Positions 36,908-47,644 are shown, numbered from the stretch's first letter. The stretch: DNA of 64,000 nt from Demequinaceae bacterium (GCA_016933155.1 JAFGBM010000002.1:1-64000), one strand, 5' to 3'. A program made the numbers and translations. Notes: generated from the sequence alone by a model not told the origin.

Positions 36908-37978
36908 CTAGGCGCCGGCGGACGGCGAGGGCGCTGGCTCCCGAGGCGCATACCCCGGGACCGTGACTCCGGGGAACATCGGAGCCTCCCCCGGCTCGAC
37001 GCCATGAACCCATGAGCCCACGAGCGCGTCGAAGGCCGCCGACAGCAGCCACGCCCGCTCCTCAACCGAATCGGCATCTCCCTTGACCACCTCCGCGAAG
37101 GCCGCGACATAGGCATCGGCCAGATCGGCCTCTACCTCGGACATCAAGTCCTCCATGGCCTCGTTCGAGGCCAGCCGGGTGCGATCCGTGACGTATGACG
37201 GCCCCCGCGGGTCGGATCCCACAAGCGAGACCAGCGCGGCGGCCCTCTCCTCAAGGAGCAGTGAGCGCAGGTAGGCGACACCCCTGAGAGGCCCCTCCGC
37301 CCTCGCCGCGACCAGTTGGAAAACGTAGACGGCGTAGTCGGTCAGGAGGATGAGCCCCGTCAGGGTCTCCTCGGAAAGTAAGGTCGCCTCCGGCACCAGA
37401 GCCATCGAGACCGACGGATCGGTGTCGGCGAGGCCCGGAGGCAACGGCAGGAGGCGGTCCGCGCTCACGTCGACCTCGACTCCCGAGGCTCGAGCGTCCT
37501 CCTCCGACTGAAGCCGGAGGGCCGCGGCGTGAGACAGTCCGATCGCCGCCAGGAGGAGGGCGAGGTCGGCGTCCTCCACGGTCAGGGCACCCTCGACGGC
37601 GGCATCCCTGGCAAGGGAGGCGAATCGGGAGAACGACGTCGGGCCGAGCGACGGATCGGACGTCGGCGAGGGATCCGGAGCAGGGTCGGGGTACGGGTCG
37701 TACACCCCGCCGAGGGCATCGAGGTGGACGTCCGAGGCGAGGGACTCGAACTCGTACAGCCATTCGGCTCCCGGGCCCCCGGGATCGGCGTACGGCAGGG
37801 CCTCGACGAGCCTGGCCTCCGCGACGGCGGCGGCGTCCCGCACTGCTTCGGTCGCATCCGGAATGAGGGGTGACGGGTCAGGAGTCTCAAGTCGCCACTC
37901 GCAAGCCGTCGCGGAAAGCGCGAGGCACACCAGGGCGGCCGTCGTCATCGGGCGGCGCGTCTTCATGCGCGCCATCAT
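36908..37978 (-). CDS. Lipoprotein with DUF4439 (ferritin-like)-type helical domain
   Basis: 356 residues. Signal peptide with lipobox LSATAC near residues 21–26, a Pro-rich spacer, and a helical C-terminal ~140 residues (LTDYAVYVFQLVAAR...AYLRSLLLEERAAALVSL...). In Actinobacteria a DUF4439 ferritin-like protein commonly sits between proS and rimP/nusA, so position supports the assignment, but I cannot see a full set of metal ligands. A strong GAGGAGGAGGG site supports the ATG at 37978. Convergent with proS. Confidence 0.6.
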   Translation of the reverse strand: MMARMKTRRPMTTAALVCLALSATACEWRLETPDPSPLIPDATEAVRDAAAVAEARLVEALPYADPGGPGAEWLYEFESLASDVHLDALGGVYDPYPDPAPDPSPTSDPSLGPTSFSRFASLARDAAVEGALTVEDADLALLLAAIGLSHAAALRLQSEEDARASGVEVDVSADRLLPLPPGLADTDPSVSMALVPEATLLSEETLTGLILLTDYAVYVFQLVAARAEGPLRGVAYLRSLLLEERAAALVSLVGSDPRGPSYVTDRTRLASNEAMEDLMSEVEADLADAYVAAFAEVVKGDADSVEERAWLLSAAFDALVGSWVHGVEPGEAPMFPGVTVPGYAPREPAPSPSAGA

Positions 37979-38059
37979 CGCATGGGAGCCCTCCTCCTCG
38001 TAGACTAGGCGAAGGAAATTTCAGCAACGGAGCGCGCGCGATGTGCGGGGAGGCGAGCC

Positions 38060-39055
38060 ATGGACATCGACCTCGCAACACTCCGCGGACTCGAGCGGGA
38101 GCGCGACATTCCGTTCGAGGTCCTCATCGACGCGATCGAACAGGCCCTCCTCTCCGCCTACAGGAAGACCCCGGGCGCCCATCATCACGCCCGCGCCGAG
38201 ATCGATCGCAAGACCGGAGTGGTGAAGATCCTGGCTAGGGAGGACCCACCCGAGGATTCCGACCTCGGCCCCGAGGACATGCCCGAGTTCGACCACACCC
38301 CGGCGGACTTCGGGCGCATCGCGACCGCGACAGCCCGCCAGGTCATCGTCCAACGCCTCAGGCAGGTGGGGGACGACCAAGTCCTCGGGGAGTTCGCCGA
38401 CAAGGAAGGCCACCTCGTCTCGGGGGTCATCCAACAATCGGCCGACACCCGCAGCGTCCGCGTCCAACTCGGGGACATCGAGGCCTTCCTCCCGGTCCAT
38501 GAGCAGGTCCCGACGGAGACCTACACCCACGGCGAACGCCTTCGCGCCTACGTCCTGGAGGTGGGACGCGGCCTCAAGGGGCCGTCCATCACCCTCTCCC
38601 GCACCCACCCGGGCCTCGTCAGGCGCCTCTTCGAACTCGAGGTCCCGGAGATCGCCGACGGATCCGTCGAGATCATGGCCCTCGCGAGGGAATCCGGCCA
38701 TCGCTCCAAAGTGGCCGTCAGGGCCGTCGTCGAGGGTGTCAACGCCAAGGGTGCCTGCATCGGCCCCATGGGGGCCAGGGTTCGGGCGGTCATGGAGGAG
38801 CTCCGGGGGGAGAAAATCGACATCGTCGACTGGGACGAGGACCCGGCGACCTTCGTCGGCCACGCGCTGTCGCCCTCCAAGGTGGTGTCCGTGACCATCG
38901 TCGACGAGGCCGCCAAGGCCGCGCGGGTCGTCGTGCCCGACTATCACCTCTCGCTGGCCATCGGCAAGGAAGGCCAGAACGCCCGGCTCGCCGCCCGGCT
39001 GACCGGTTGGCGCATCGACATCCGCTCCGACGAGGAGCAGCCAGGCGCAGAGTAG
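38060..39055 (+). CDS. nusA: Transcription termination/antitermination factor NusA
   Basis: 331 residues. The N-terminal RNAP-binding domain ([32 protein letters not shown]) is followed by an S1 domain ([28 protein letters not shown]) and two KH domains ([19 protein letters not shown] and [23 protein letters not shown]). The short form without acidic repeats is usual in Actinobacteria. The rimP gene that normally precedes nusA is absent; only 81 bases separate it from the divergent lipoprotein. Confidence 0.96.
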   Translation: MDIDLATLRGLERERDIPFEVLIDAIEQALLSAYRKTPGAHHHARAEIDRKTGVVKILAREDPPEDSDLGPEDMPEFDHTPADFGRIATATARQVIVQRLRQVGDDQVLGEFADKEGHLVSGVIQQSADTRSVRVQLGDIEAFLPVHEQVPTETYTHGERLRAYVLEVGRGLKGPSITLSRTHPGLVRRLFELEVPEIADGSVEIMALARESGHRSKVAVRAVVEGVNAKGACIGPMGARVRAVMEELRGEKIDIVDWDEDPATFVGHALSPSKVVSVTIVDEAAKAARVVVPDYHLSLAIGKEGQNARLAARLTGWRIDIRSDEEQPGAE

Positions 39056-39281
39056 GCGCGACTCTGCCCTCTCCACCCGCTACACTGGGGGGGCCGGGAG
39101 ACCTCTCCCGTGCCGCCTCACGTACCGTCAGTCCCCCAGGGCTGGCACGTCTGTAGGCGCCACCCGACAACCATCAAGAACGGGACACGAACCCGATGGG
39201 CACCCGATGAGCACCTCGCAATGAGCACCGCTCGGTAACGATGGTTCGACCCTGCCTCGGTCGAACCGAGACAGGAGAGTT
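39056..39281 (+). other. nusA–infB spacer, no ylxR
   Basis: 226 bases without a gene. ylxR (DUF448), which usually lies here with a CVGCR motif, is not encoded in any frame. A TACACT hexamer at 39081 could be a −10 element. The final AGGAGAG serves infB. Confidence 0.5.
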
Positions 39282-41924
39282 GTGGCAAAGCCTCGCGTCC
39301 ATGAGATCGCCAAAGAGCTCGGAGTCTCGAGCAACGATCTTCTGGTCAAACTGAAAGAACTCGGCGAATACGTCAAGGGTCCGTCGTCGACGGTGGAAGC
39401 CCCCGTCGTCCGCAAACTCCGTGAGGCCTTCCCCGCACCCGTCAAGCCCGTCGAGCAGCCTGCGCCAGCCGCCAAGGCGCCGACCAAGAAGGCCGCGTCC
39501 AAGGAGCCTCCCGCTCCGGAATCCACCGAGGTGTCTCCCCCTCTCGTCGAGGAAGCCCCTCCTGCCGAGGAGCCGTTCAAACCCAACGCGGGTGGCCCCG
39601 AGTTCCAGGCCCCTCCGCCGTCGACACCCAGGCCCCAACCCAAGCCCCAGCCCGGAGGGAACAGCCCCTTCGCCGATCGGGCGACCGCACCCCGTCCACG
39701 TCCGAGGCCGGGAGGGAACAACCCCTTCCAGACTCCTCCCCGTGCCCCGGCTAGGACGGGAGCGGGTCCCGGAGGCCCAGGAGCGGGTCGAGGCCCGGCG
39801 GGAGCCGGCGCGCCCGCACGCGGACCCCGGCCGGCGGGAGCAGGAGCCCCCCGAGGAGCCGGATCACCCGGTGCCGCGAGGGGTGGGGCTGGTCGAGGTT
39901 TCGGACCCGGGGCCGGAAGCCCAGGAGCGGGAGGCCCAGGCGGAGCCCCCGGAGGTCGCCCGGGCAGTGGCGGCCGTGGCCGCGGTGGAACGGCCGGCGC
40001 CTTCGGGCGGGCAGGCGGCAAACCCGCCCGCGGTCGCAAGAGCAAGCGAGCCAAGCGCCAGGAATACGAACAGCAGCAGGCCCCGGTCATCGGCGGGGTG
40101 CAGATTCCCCGGGGCGACGGCTCCACCTTGATCCGACTGAGGCGTGGGGCGACCCTCGCCGACTTCGCCGAGAAGATCGACGTCAACCCGGCCTCTCTCG
40201 TGACGGTCCTCTTCCACCTCGGAGAGATGGCCACCGCCACCCAATCCCTTGATGAGGGCACGCTTGAGGCCCTCGGCGCCGAACTCGGCTACGCCATCGA
40301 AATCGTCTCCCCCGAGGACGAGGACCGCGAGTTGCTCGAGGACTTCAACATCGACCTCGACGCCGAGATCGCTGCAGAGACCGACGAGGACCTCGAGGAC
40401 CGGCCGCCAGTCGTCACCGTGATGGGCCACGTCGACCACGGGAAGACCAAGCTCCTCGACGCGATCAGGAAGACCGACGTCATCTCCGGAGAGTCCGGGG
40501 GCATCACCCAGCACATCGGCGCCTACCAGGTTCACCACGAACACGAGGGTGAGGCTAGGGCCATCACCTTCATCGACACCCCAGGCCATGAGGCTTTCAC
40601 GGCTATGCGTGCCCGTGGGGCAAGGGTCACGGACATCGCCATCCTGGTGGTGGCAGCCGACGACGGCGTCATGCCCCAGACCATCGAGGCCCTCAACCAC
40701 GCCCAATCGGCCAACGTGCCGGTCGTCGTCGCCGTCAACAAGATCGACAAGGACGGCGCCAACCCCGACAAGATCCGCCAGCAGTTGACCGAATACAACC
40801 TCGTGGCCGAGGAGTACGGTGGCGACACGATGTTCGTCAACATCTCCGCCCTCAAGGGGATCGGAGTCGACCAACTCCTCGAGGCCGTCCTCCTGACGGC
40901 CGACGCCGGGCTCGACCTTAGGGCGAATCCGGACAAGGATGCCCGAGGGGTCGCTGTCGAGGCACACCTGGACAAAGGCCGGGGTGCCGTCGCCACCGTC
41001 CTCGTGCAGTCGGGGACGCTCCGGGTGGGCGACGCCATGGTCGTCGGGACCGCCCACGGTCGCGTTCGGGCCATGTTCGATGAGCACGACCAGCCGGTCG
41101 AAGAGGCCCTCCCCGCCCGTCCCGTCCAGGTGCTCGGGCTGGCGTCCGTCCCGAACGCCGGGGATTCCTTCCTGGTGGCCGAGGACGAGCGCACGGCCCG
41201 CCAAATCGGTGAGAAGCGGGAGGCGGCCGAACGCGCCGCCCAACTCGCATCGAGACGGAAGCGGATAAGCCTCGAGGACTTCACCCAGGCACTCGAGGCC
41301 GGCAAGGTCGACACCCTCAACCTCATCATCAAGGGCGACGTCTCCGGCGCCGTCGAAGCCCTGGAGGACGCCCTGCTGGCGATCGACGTGGGTGAGACGG
41401 TAGAACTTCGGGTCATCCACCGCGGGGTCGGCGCCGTCACCCAGAACGACGTCAACCTGGCCACCGTCGACAATGCCATCATCATCGGCTTCAACGTCCG
41501 GCCGGCCGAGCGGGTGCAGGAGATGGCCGATCGCGAGGGCGTCGACATGCGCTTCTACAGCGTCATCTATCGGGCCATCGAGGATATCGAGGCCGCCCTG
41601 ACGGGGATGCTCAAACCCGAGTACGAGGAGAAGCAGACCGGATCGGCCGAGGTCCGGGAGGTGTTCCGTTCCTCGAAGTGGGGAACCATCGCCGGATCGA
41701 TCGTCCGGGACGGCGTCATCCGCCGCGGGGCCAAGGCGCGGATCAGCCGCGACGGGGTCGTGCTCGGCGAGATGGACATCGACACGCTCCGGCGGTTCAA
41801 GGACGACGTCACCGAGGTTCGGGACGGGTTCGAGTGCGGCATTGGGCTGGGCAAGTTCTCCGATATTGCGGAGGGCGACCTCATCGAAACCTTCGAGATG
41901 GTGGAGATTCCGAGGACCAAATGA
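39282..41924 (+). CDS. infB: Translation initiation factor IF-2
   Basis: 880 residues, GTG start after ACAGGAGAG. An IF2N domain ([28 protein letters not shown]) is followed by a ~200-residue Pro/Gly/Ala-rich linker and a second IF2N-like region. The G domain has G1 GHVDHGKT at residues 382–389, DTPGHEAF and NKIDKDGA. The C-terminal domains bind initiator fMet-tRNA. Its stop overlaps rbfA (ATGA). Confidence 0.96.
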   Translation: MAKPRVHEIAKELGVSSNDLLVKLKELGEYVKGPSSTVEAPVVRKLREAFPAPVKPVEQPAPAAKAPTKKAASKEPPAPESTEVSPPLVEEAPPAEEPFKPNAGGPEFQAPPPSTPRPQPKPQPGGNSPFADRATAPRPRPRPGGNNPFQTPPRAPARTGAGPGGPGAGRGPAGAGAPARGPRPAGAGAPRGAGSPGAARGGAGRGFGPGAGSPGAGGPGGAPGGRPGSGGRGRGGTAGAFGRAGGKPARGRKSKRAKRQEYEQQQAPVIGGVQIPRGDGSTLIRLRRGATLADFAEKIDVNPASLVTVLFHLGEMATATQSLDEGTLEALGAELGYAIEIVSPEDEDRELLEDFNIDLDAEIAAETDEDLEDRPPVVTVMGHVDHGKTKLLDAIRKTDVISGESGGITQHIGAYQVHHEHEGEARAITFIDTPGHEAFTAMRARGARVTDIAILVVAADDGVMPQTIEALNHAQSANVPVVVAVNKIDKDGANPDKIRQQLTEYNLVAEEYGGDTMFVNISALKGIGVDQLLEAVLLTADAGLDLRANPDKDARGVAVEAHLDKGRGAVATVLVQSGTLRVGDAMVVGTAHGRVRAMFDEHDQPVEEALPARPVQVLGLASVPNAGDSFLVAEDERTARQIGEKREAAERAAQLASRRKRISLEDFTQALEAGKVDTLNLIIKGDVSGAVEALEDALLAIDVGETVELRVIHRGVGAVTQNDVNLATVDNAIIIGFNVRPAERVQEMADREGVDMRFYSVIYRAIEDIEAALTGMLKPEYEEKQTGSAEVREVFRSSKWGTIAGSIVRDGVIRRGAKARISRDGVVLGEMDIDTLRRFKDDVTEVRDGFECGIGLGKFSDIAEGDLIETFEMVEIPRTK

Positions 41925-42361
41925 CGGACAGCCCGCGCGCGCTTCGGCTCGCGGAAACAATCCAGCGCATCATTGCCAACGCACTCGAAACCGAGATCAG
42001 GGACCCGCGCCTGGGTTTTGTGACCGTCACCGGAGTCAGGGTGACGGGCGATCTCCAGAACGCCACGGTGTTCTACACGGTCCTGGGGGACGACGACGCC
42101 AGGAAGCAGACCGCCGATGCCCTTGCCTCGGCCAAGGGGCGTTTGAGATCCCTGGTCGGGGCGGACCTCAACATCCGGCTGACCCCCACCCTGGATTTCA
42201 TCCTCGATGCCCTGCCCGACACGACGGCGATGCTGGATCAGGCCATCCAGGACGCCAAGGCGCTCGACGCCGAGGCGGCTGCCCTCAGGTCCGGCGCCTC
42301 CTTCGCGGGGGACCCCGATCCCTATCGTCATGCGGACGACCCGGATGACGAGCCCCGGTAA
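41921..42361 (+). CDS. rbfA: Ribosome-binding factor A
   Basis: 146 residues. KH-like cold-shock ribosome maturation factor. [48 protein letters not shown] is the family core, and the tail is acidic. ATGA overlap with infB; the end overlaps truB by 17 bases. Confidence 0.95.
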   Translation: MTDSPRALRLAETIQRIIANALETEIRDPRLGFVTVTGVRVTGDLQNATVFYTVLGDDDARKQTADALASAKGRLRSLVGADLNIRLTPTLDFILDALPDTTAMLDQAIQDAKALDAEAAALRSGASFAGDPDPYRHADDPDDEPR

Positions 42362-43313
42362 ATCGTCTTCCTCCCACCCGGACGCGGGCGTGAGGCCAGG
42401 CCTCCTCGTCGTCGACAAACCTTCGGGCTGGACTTCGCACGATGTCGTCGGGCGGATGCGCAGACTCTCGGGGACCCGTCGGGTGGGTCACGCCGGAACC
42501 CTCGATCCCATGGCCACCGGGGTCCTCGTCGTCGGCATCGGCTCGGCGACCCGGCTGCTCGGGTATGTCGGGGGGGCAGACAAGGATTACGAGGCGACCA
42601 TCCGGCTGGGCGTCACGACGGTGTCGGACGACGCCGAAGGGGAGGCGACGTCGAAGGCCGACGCTTCCGGGGTGACGGAGGCCGCCGTGGACGAGGCGAT
42701 TGCGTCTTTGACGGGGGACATCCTCCAGGTGCCGAGTTCCGTCAGCGCCATCAAGGTCGACGGGCGACGGGCGTATGCCCGGGTGAGGGGCGGGGAGGAG
42801 GTGGGGCTCAAGGCCCGTCCCGTGACCGTGAGCGCCTTCCGGGTGGAATCGATGAGGCGGGGGGAGAGGTGGCTCGACCTGGACGTCGCCGTGAGCGTGT
42901 CCTCCGGGACGTACGTGAGGGCCCTCGCGAGGGACCTCGGCGCGGCGCTTGAGGTCGGGGGCCATCTCACAGTCCTGCGTCGCACCCGGGTTGGAGGCTT
43001 CCGGATCGAGAACGGCCACACCCTGGAGGCCCTTGGCTCCGTCATCGAGGGGGGAGGGCCGCTGCCGATCATCTCTCTCGCGGATGCGGCGTGTGCCGTA
43101 CTGCCGCACCGGACCGTGACTGAGGTGGAGGCCGCCGAGCTGGCCCACGGCCGCCGGGTCGTTGCGATTGAGGCGGACGGCCGGCCGGACATCGAGCATC
43201 CCTTGGCCCTCGTCGCCCCGGGTGGGGGGATCGTCGCCCTGAGCGTCCTGGGTGGATCGGGGGAACTTCGCCCGACCGCAGTGCTCGTCGACACTACGAT
43301 GGGCACACCATGA
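42345..43313 (+). CDS. truB: tRNA pseudouridine-55 synthase
   Basis: 322 residues from the ATG at 42345; a GTG at 42390 would also keep the core. GLLVVDKPSGWTSHDVV and RRVGHAGTLDPMATGVL carry catalytic Asp54. QVPSSVSAIKVDGRRAYARVRGGEEV and SSGTYVRALARDLG follow. It makes pseudouridine 55 in tRNA T-loops. The rbfA–truB–ribF order is conserved. Confidence 0.95.
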   Translation: MTSPGKSSSSHPDAGVRPGLLVVDKPSGWTSHDVVGRMRRLSGTRRVGHAGTLDPMATGVLVVGIGSATRLLGYVGGADKDYEATIRLGVTTVSDDAEGEATSKADASGVTEAAVDEAIASLTGDILQVPSSVSAIKVDGRRAYARVRGGEEVGLKARPVTVSAFRVESMRRGERWLDLDVAVSVSSGTYVRALARDLGAALEVGGHLTVLRRTRVGGFRIENGHTLEALGSVIEGGGPLPIISLADAACAVLPHRTVTEVEAAELAHGRRVVAIEADGRPDIEHPLALVAPGGGIVALSVLGGSGELRPTAVLVDTTMGTP

Positions 43314-43326
43314 CGAAGGGCCTCGC

Positions 43327-44304
43327 GTGACAATGATCTGGCGCTCTCTGGCGGACGTTCCCCGGGATGGGCGTTCCTCCGTCGTCACCCTCGGGAACTT
43401 CGACGGTGTGCATCGGGGTCACCAGGCCGTCCTCGCCCGAGTCGTGGAAGAGGCCCAGGCCAGGGGCGGGCGATCCGTCGCCGTCACCTTCGATCCCCAC
43501 CCCCTGGCTGTGCATCGGCCCGAGGCGCCCCCGACCCTCATCACCGGACTAGAGGATCGCCTGGAGCGGATGGCGGCGATAGGTCTGGATGCCATTCTCG
43601 TCGTCCCCTACAGCCTGGAGTTCGCCCGCCAGACGGGGGAGGAGTTCGTGCGCGCCTACTTTGCCGAGGGGTTGCGGGCCTCTGGGGTGGTCATCGGTCA
43701 TGACACCAAGTTCGGTCACGACGACACGGGGCATGTCGACAAGCTTCGGGAACTCGGCGGGGAGTTGGGCTTCACGGTTGAGGTGCTCGACTGGGTGGGG
43801 ATATCGAACGGGAGCGAGAGGCGGTGGTCCTCGACCTGGGTGAGGGAACTGCTTGAGGCTGGACGCGTGACTGAGGCCGCCGATATCCTCGGCAGGCCCC
43901 ATCGAGTCCGAGGGATCGTCGTCCGCGGTGACTCCCTGGGACACCGGATCGGCTTTCCCACCGCCAACCTCGAAGTCTATGCGGGGATGATCCCCGCCCA
44001 CGGGGTATACGCGGCCTGGATGACGGTTCTATCCGGCGAGGGGAGCCAGGACGGGGGAGGGGTCGTGGGGCACCGGTTCGCGGCGGCCATCAGCCTGGGG
44101 ATGAACCTGACCGTCGGGGGCACGGACCTCAGGGTCGAGGCCCACCTCCCCGACGCCCCCGATTTCGACATCTATGGGGCGAGGGCGGCGCTCGACTTCG
44201 TCGACCGCCGACGGGACATGCTGGACTTCGGCTCGATTGAAGCCCTTCAGGCCGCTCTAGCCGAGGATGTCATATGGCTGAGGGACACCCTGCCCCAGAC
44301 CTGA
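43327..44304 (+). CDS. ribF: Bifunctional riboflavin kinase/FAD synthetase
   Basis: 325 residues. The N-terminal FMN adenylyltransferase has TLGNFDGVHRGHQAVL and VTFDPHPLAV plus SSTWVRELLEAG. The C-terminal riboflavin kinase has GDSLGHRIGFPTANLEV and HGVYAAWM. It makes FMN and FAD, which also feed the ApbE-type flavinylation system 30 kb upstream. ATG at 43333 is an alternative start two codons in. No FMN riboswitch is visible before it. Confidence 0.95.
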   Translation: MTMIWRSLADVPRDGRSSVVTLGNFDGVHRGHQAVLARVVEEAQARGGRSVAVTFDPHPLAVHRPEAPPTLITGLEDRLERMAAIGLDAILVVPYSLEFARQTGEEFVRAYFAEGLRASGVVIGHDTKFGHDDTGHVDKLRELGGELGFTVEVLDWVGISNGSERRWSSTWVRELLEAGRVTEAADILGRPHRVRGIVVRGDSLGHRIGFPTANLEVYAGMIPAHGVYAAWMTVLSGEGSQDGGGVVGHRFAAAISLGMNLTVGGTDLRVEAHLPDAPDFDIYGARAALDFVDRRRDMLDFGSIEALQAALAEDVIWLRDTLPQT

Positions 44305-44314
44305 CGTCAGCATC

Positions 44315-44417
44315 CCCCCGCCGTCCGCCCCCGCCGTCCGCCCCCGCCGTCCGCCCCTGCCGTCCGCCCTGCCGTCCGCCCCCGCCGTCCGCCCCCGCCG
44401 TCCGCCCCCGCCGTCCG
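44315..44417 (+). repeat. 13-bp tandem repeat (VNTR), eight copies
   Basis: Unit CCCCCGCCGTCCG is repeated about eight times starting 10 bases after the ribF stop. One copy is 12 bases and one has a T. The unit length is not a multiple of three and no protein uses it. It should be prone to copy-number change between strains. Confidence 0.92.
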
Positions 44418-44545
44418 CACGGTTCGTGGGACAGGTGGGTCGCAAGTGACGTCCTGATGGCACATTCGCGTCCCACCCTCCCCATCCGTCCCGTCGACCG
44501 TGCGAACGGCAGGAGGCATGCTGGTGTTCTCCATCCTCGAACGTC

Positions 44546-44601
44546 CCTGCAGACGGTGGGTGCTGGTTTTGGGCCGGTTTCCGGCACTGATTGTCTGCAG
44601 G
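44546..44601 (+). repeat. 56-bp palindromic element, locus A copy 1
   Basis: The ends form a perfect 9-bp inverted repeat (CCTGCAGAC / GTCTGCAGG). An inner stem pairs GTGCTGG with CCGGCAC, allowing one wobble. It is identical to copy 2 at 44617. The 561-base ribF–rpsO gap holds the 13-bp repeat, this pair and the rpsO promoter, and no gene I can support. Confidence 0.88.
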
Positions 44602-44616
44602 AGCACTTGAGGTTTG

Positions 44617-44672
44617 CCTGCAGACGGTGGGTGCTGGTTTTGGGCCGGTTTCCGGCACTGATTGTCTGCAGG
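44617..44672 (+). repeat. 56-bp palindromic element, locus A copy 2
   Basis: All 56 bases are identical to the copy at 44546; the copies are separated by a 15-base spacer, so the period is 71 bases. The spacer shares the core TGAGGT with the spacer at locus B near 54320. Confidence 0.88.
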
Positions 44673-44772
44673 GATGCCTCGGATACGGTCGCCATCTCGA
44701 GGCGGCCTACGTCTGCCTCAACCCCGTCCCGCGGCCTCGAGACGGTTGCGTCCCCTCAGCAGACGCCGGGAC

Positions 44773-44781
44773 TGGTACGAT
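44773..44781 (+). promoter_or_regulatory. Possible extended −10 promoter of rpsO
   Basis: TG-G-TACGAT, 84 bases before rpsO, matches an extended −10 element. No −35 at correct spacing was found. Confidence 0.35.
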
Positions 44782-44865
44782 GGTCGCCGCCGTGAAACGG
44801 CCGTGGACAGCAGAGCTCCGGAGAACAGGCCCGGGTGCGCCACGCAACGAATCTAGGGAGTCACA

Positions 44866-45135
44866 GTGCCGCTCGACGCAGCAACCAAGAAGTCCATCAT
44901 GGAGCAGTACGCCACCAGCAAGGGTGACACCGGGTCTCCCGAGGTTCAGGTCGCCTTGCTTTCCAAGCGCATCGCCGATCTCACCGGACACCTGAAGGAG
45001 CACCCGCACGACCACCACTCGCGTCACGGGCTCCTGTTGTTGGTCGGTCAGAGGCGCCGTATCCTCGGGTACCTCCAGAGGATCGACATCGAGCGTTATC
45101 GCTCCCTCATCGAGCGTCTCGGCCTCCGCCGCTAG
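44866..45135 (+). CDS. rpsO: 30S ribosomal protein uS15
   Basis: 89 residues, the exact family length. [28 protein letters not shown] and [20 protein letters not shown] are diagnostic. GTG start with AGGGAG upstream. Followed by its own terminator and then pnp, the usual arrangement. Confidence 0.96.
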   Translation: MPLDAATKKSIMEQYATSKGDTGSPEVQVALLSKRIADLTGHLKEHPHDHHSRHGLLLLVGQRRRILGYLQRIDIERYRSLIERLGLRR

Positions 45136-45164
45136 GCGTCGCCGCAGTCTCTCAAAGGCGTCTC

Positions 45165-45186
45165 GCCCCCGAGGGGGCTCTTTCTT
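45165..45186 (+). terminator. Intrinsic terminator after rpsO
   Basis: GCCCCC (45165–45170) and GGGGGC (45173–45178) form a tight G/C hairpin, followed by TCTTTCTT. It lies 30 bases after the rpsO stop, so pnp likely has its own leader or depends on readthrough. Confidence 0.8.
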
Positions 45187-45371
45187 GCTACCATTCTCTC
45201 GGCCCCCCGGCATTACGGGAGGCCGCCCACACAGGGGTAGCCCGCTTGACCGCTGATCATCGGTGGTGATGGGCAGAGCCGCATGGCTCTGAACGTTTCG
45301 ACTGACGATCAGTGGCAAGGCAGCGGCCTGTGCCGCAGGGCTACTCCGCGACATCAAGGAGTACTAACCCC

Positions 45372-47594
45372 ATGGAGGGTCCAGAAATCCAATCCGCCGA
45401 GGCCGTTATCGATAATGGCAAGTTCGGCAAGCGCACCGTCCGCTTCGAGACGGGCCGCATCGCGCGGCAGGCGAGCGGTTCGGCCGTCGCCTATCTAGAC
45501 GGCGAGACCATGCTTCTCTCGGCCACGACGGCGGGCAAGGAGCCCCGCGAGGGCTTCGACTTCTTCCCCCTGACGGTCGACGTCGAAGAGCGGTCATACG
45601 CCGCGGGCCGGATCCCCGGCTCGTTCTTCAGGCGGGAGGGACGCCCCTCGACGGACGCGATCCTCACCTGCCGACTCATCGACCGTCCGCTCCGCCCGTC
45701 GTTCGTCAGCGGGCTACGCAACGAGATCCAGGTGGTCGTGACCGTCATGGCCCTGAACCCGGACGACCAGTACGACGTCATCGCCATCAACGCAGCGTCC
45801 ATGTCGACCCAACTGGCGGGGCTCCCGTTCAGTGGTCCGATCGGCGGCGTACGCGTCGCCCTCATCGAGGGCCAATGGGTCGCGTTCCCCAGGTATAGCG
45901 AGGCCAAGCAAGCCGTGTTCGACATGGTCGTGGCCGGACGGATCGTCGGGGACGACGTGGCCATCATGATGGTCGAGGCCGAGGCGACGGACGACGTGTT
46001 CGAACTGGTTTCCGAGGGCGCTACCGCGCCGACCGAGGCCGTCGTCGCCGAGGGGCTCGAGGCGGCCAAGCCGTTCATCCGAGCACTATGCGAGGCCCAG
46101 GCCGGGCTTGCCAAGCAGGCAGCCAAGCCGACCGCCGAGTTCCCCATCTTCCTCGACTACAAGGAGGACGTGCTCGAGGCAGTCGCCAAGCAGGCCGAGG
46201 CGGACCTTGCCCAAGCCCTCACCATCGCGGGCAAGCAGGAGCGTGAGACTCGTCTCGATGAGATCAAGGTCGCGACGATCGAGGCTCTCGGCGAAGCGTT
46301 CGAGGGACGCAGGAGCGAGGTGACGGCCGCACTCCGGTCGGTAACCAAGCGACTCGTCCGCGAGCGTATCCTCAAGGACGGCCTCCGCATCGACGGACGC
46401 GGACTCAAAGATATCCGGGCTCTTTCGGCCGAAGTGGCCGTGGTTCCGAGGGTTCACGGTTCCGCGATCTTCGAGCGTGGCGAGACCCAGATCCTCGGGG
46501 TGACGACGCTCAACATGCTCAAGATGGAGCAGCAGATCGACGCCCTCACCCCAGAGACCCGCAAGCGCTACATGCACCATTACAACTTCCCGCCGTTCTC
46601 GGTCGGGGAGACGGGTCGTGTCGGCAGCCCGAAGCGTCGGGAGATCGGACATGGGGCGCTCGCCGAGCGGGCCCTCATCCCGGCCCTTCCGAACCGGGAG
46701 GACTTCCCGTATGCCATCCGGCAGGTGTCCGAGGCGTTCGGGTCTAACGGCTCGACGTCCATGGGTTCTGTGTGTGCCTCGACCCTCTCATTGCTGAACG
46801 CGGGTGTGCCCCTCAAGGCGCCCGTCGCAGGCATCGCGATGGGTCTTGTCTCCGACACCGTCGGCGGCGAGACGAAGTACGCGGCACTGACGGACATCCT
46901 GGGTGCGGAGGATGCCTACGGCGACATGGACTTCAAGGTCGCGGGAACGTCCGAGTTCGTGACGGCCATTCAGTTGGATACCAAGCTCGACGGCATCCCG
47001 GCCTCGGTCCTGGCTGGGGCGCTTGACCAAGCTCACGACGCCCGGCTCCACATCCTCGGGGTCATGAACGCGGTGATCAGCGAACCGGACGAGATGAGTT
47101 CCCTCGCCCCGCGCATCATCGCGATCAAGATCCCGGTGGACAAGATCGGCGAGGTCATCGGCCCGAAGGGCAAGATGATCAACCAGATCCAGGACGACAC
47201 CGGCGCTGACATCTCGATTGAGGACGACGGGACGGTGTACATCGGCGCGACGGAGGGTTCGGCCGCCGAGGCCGCCCGGGCGATGATCAACTCGATCGCC
47301 AACCCGCAGATGCCGGAGGTGGGGGAGCGCTTCGTCGGGACGGTCGTCAAGACCGTTGCGTTCGGCGCGTTCGTCTCCCTGTCCCCGGGTCGCGACGGAC
47401 TCCTGCACATCTCCGAGATCCGGAAGCTTGCCGGCGGCAAGCGCGTCGAGAACGTCGAGGACGTCCTCACGGTGGGTCAGAAGATCCAGGTGGAGCTCAA
47501 GGAGATCGATCCGCGCGGCAAGCTGTCGCTCGGAATCGTCGAGGGCAATGAGGCCGATGCGACCCCTGTCGCTGAGGCGGCATCCGAAGCCTAG
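45372..47594 (+). CDS. pnp: Polyribonucleotide nucleotidyltransferase (PNPase)
   Basis: 740 residues. Two RNase PH-like domains are present; the second holds [12 protein letters not shown]-like, [10 protein letters not shown] and [37 protein letters not shown] domain ([26 protein letters not shown]) and an S1 domain ([30 protein letters not shown]) follow. It degrades RNA 3' to 5' and, in Actinobacteria, adds 3' tails. ATG at 45372 chosen (AAGGAG upstream); the frame stays open to 45312 without a better start. Its leader contains small hairpins such as GCGGC...GCCGC near 45325. Confidence 0.96.
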   Translation: MEGPEIQSAEAVIDNGKFGKRTVRFETGRIARQASGSAVAYLDGETMLLSATTAGKEPREGFDFFPLTVDVEERSYAAGRIPGSFFRREGRPSTDAILTCRLIDRPLRPSFVSGLRNEIQVVVTVMALNPDDQYDVIAINAASMSTQLAGLPFSGPIGGVRVALIEGQWVAFPRYSEAKQAVFDMVVAGRIVGDDVAIMMVEAEATDDVFELVSEGATAPTEAVVAEGLEAAKPFIRALCEAQAGLAKQAAKPTAEFPIFLDYKEDVLEAVAKQAEADLAQALTIAGKQERETRLDEIKVATIEALGEAFEGRRSEVTAALRSVTKRLVRERILKDGLRIDGRGLKDIRALSAEVAVVPRVHGSAIFERGETQILGVTTLNMLKMEQQIDALTPETRKRYMHHYNFPPFSVGETGRVGSPKRREIGHGALAERALIPALPNREDFPYAIRQVSEAFGSNGSTSMGSVCASTLSLLNAGVPLKAPVAGIAMGLVSDTVGGETKYAALTDILGAEDAYGDMDFKVAGTSEFVTAIQLDTKLDGIPASVLAGALDQAHDARLHILGVMNAVISEPDEMSSLAPRIIAIKIPVDKIGEVIGPKGKMINQIQDDTGADISIEDDGTVYIGATEGSAAEAARAMINSIANPQMPEVGERFVGTVVKTVAFGAFVSLSPGRDGLLHISEIRKLAGGKRVENVEDVLTVGQKIQVELKEIDPRGKLSLGIVEGNEADATPVAEAASEA

Positions 47595-47609
47595 TCTCAA
47601 CATCGAACG

Positions 47610-47644
47610 AAGGGCGGCGGGGTTTCCCCGCCGCCCTTTCGTTT
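47610..47644 (+). terminator. Strong intrinsic terminator after pnp
   Basis: A perfect 13-bp stem (47610–47622 with 47626–47638), loop TTT, is followed by TCGTTT. It starts 16 bases after the pnp stop and marks the end of the core block before the accessory segment. Confidence 0.92.

Noticed and set aside
43314-43326. FMN riboswitch for ribF
   Set aside because: Only 13 bases separate truB and ribF; there is no room for the aptamer and none of its conserved blocks are seen.
44546-44672. CRISPR array
   Set aside because: Only two repeats with a 15-base spacer, no cas genes, and the repeats at locus B are also just a pair. Spacers are related to each other rather than unique.
44546-44672. Integron attC sites
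   Set aside because: Length and imperfect palindromy are similar, but the required GTTRRRY/RYYYAAC core ends are missing and no integron integrase is present; XerC here is the housekeeping recombinase.
44257-44695. Minus-strand protein with repeated GRTAGADGGG peptide across the ribF–rpsO gap
   Set aside because: The frame is created by the 13-bp repeat, whose length would shift frame with each copy change. Several frames are open at once, and there is no ribosome-binding site.
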